A stretch of DNA of 5,403 nucleotides, taken from positions 7,517 through 12,919 of the forward strand of contig PQAI01000102.1 in NCBI GenBank assembly GCA_003105245.1, in the 5' to 3' direction. Origin of the DNA: Betaproteobacteria bacterium. Its GTDB lineage: Bacteria; Pseudomonadota; Gammaproteobacteria; Burkholderiales; Usitatibacteraceae. Position 1 is the stretch's first letter, and each line of letters opens with the position of its first letter. Both the position numbers and the translations under genes were made by a program. Of the stretch, positions 5,401 through 5,403 are shown in pieces. Below the pieces are notes generated by a model that made no database searches, was not told the DNA's origin, and saw only the letters and a list, made by a program, of their open reading frames with translations.

Positions 5401-5403
5401 GAA

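Overview
The window is GC-rich (roughly 70% by eye), with long antisense open frames that are composition artefacts. Gene content and protein style (EAL signalling protein, DUF454/YbaN, GlcG/HbpS family, LysR-type helix-turn-helix) suggest a Gram-negative proteobacterium, most likely a betaproteobacterium of the Burkholderiales type. That placement is inference. No RNA genes, insertion sequences, CRISPR arrays or origins were seen.

Layout from left to right. Bases 1-687 (+) hold the C-terminal part of an EAL cyclic-di-GMP phosphodiesterase whose N-terminus lies outside the window. An AT-rich intergenic stretch (about 730-800) follows. It carries an interrupted inverted repeat with perfect 11-bp outer arms, overlapping a plausible sigma70 promoter. 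Directly downstream, 808-2076 (+) encodes a full-length aspartate carbamoyltransferase (ATCase) with an extra N-terminal helix-turn-helix domain. A hairpin at 2077-2103 separates it from the convergent ybaN-like gene (2105-2470, -). Divergent from ybaN is a multi-pass membrane protein (2534-3241, +) that I do not recognise; it appears to be leaderless. Its 3' end overlaps, tail to tail, the end of a minus-strand cluster.

That cluster reads from 5343 down to 3157: a one-domain LysR-type DNA-binding protein (116 aa, no effector domain), a GlcG/HbpS-family protein, and an amidase-signature hydrolase. The gaps are 16 and 44 bp, so the three are probably co-transcribed. A perfect 10-bp hairpin with a C-rich and G-rich loop lies upstream of the cluster at the window edge (5369-5400).

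The most interesting unit is the HTH-ATCase fusion with its dyad. The first committed enzyme of pyrimidine synthesis carries its own predicted DNA-binding domain, and an operator-like palindrome sits over its likely promoter. This suggests, but does not prove, an autoregulating metabolic enzyme. The truncated LysR-type regulator is the second unusual element.
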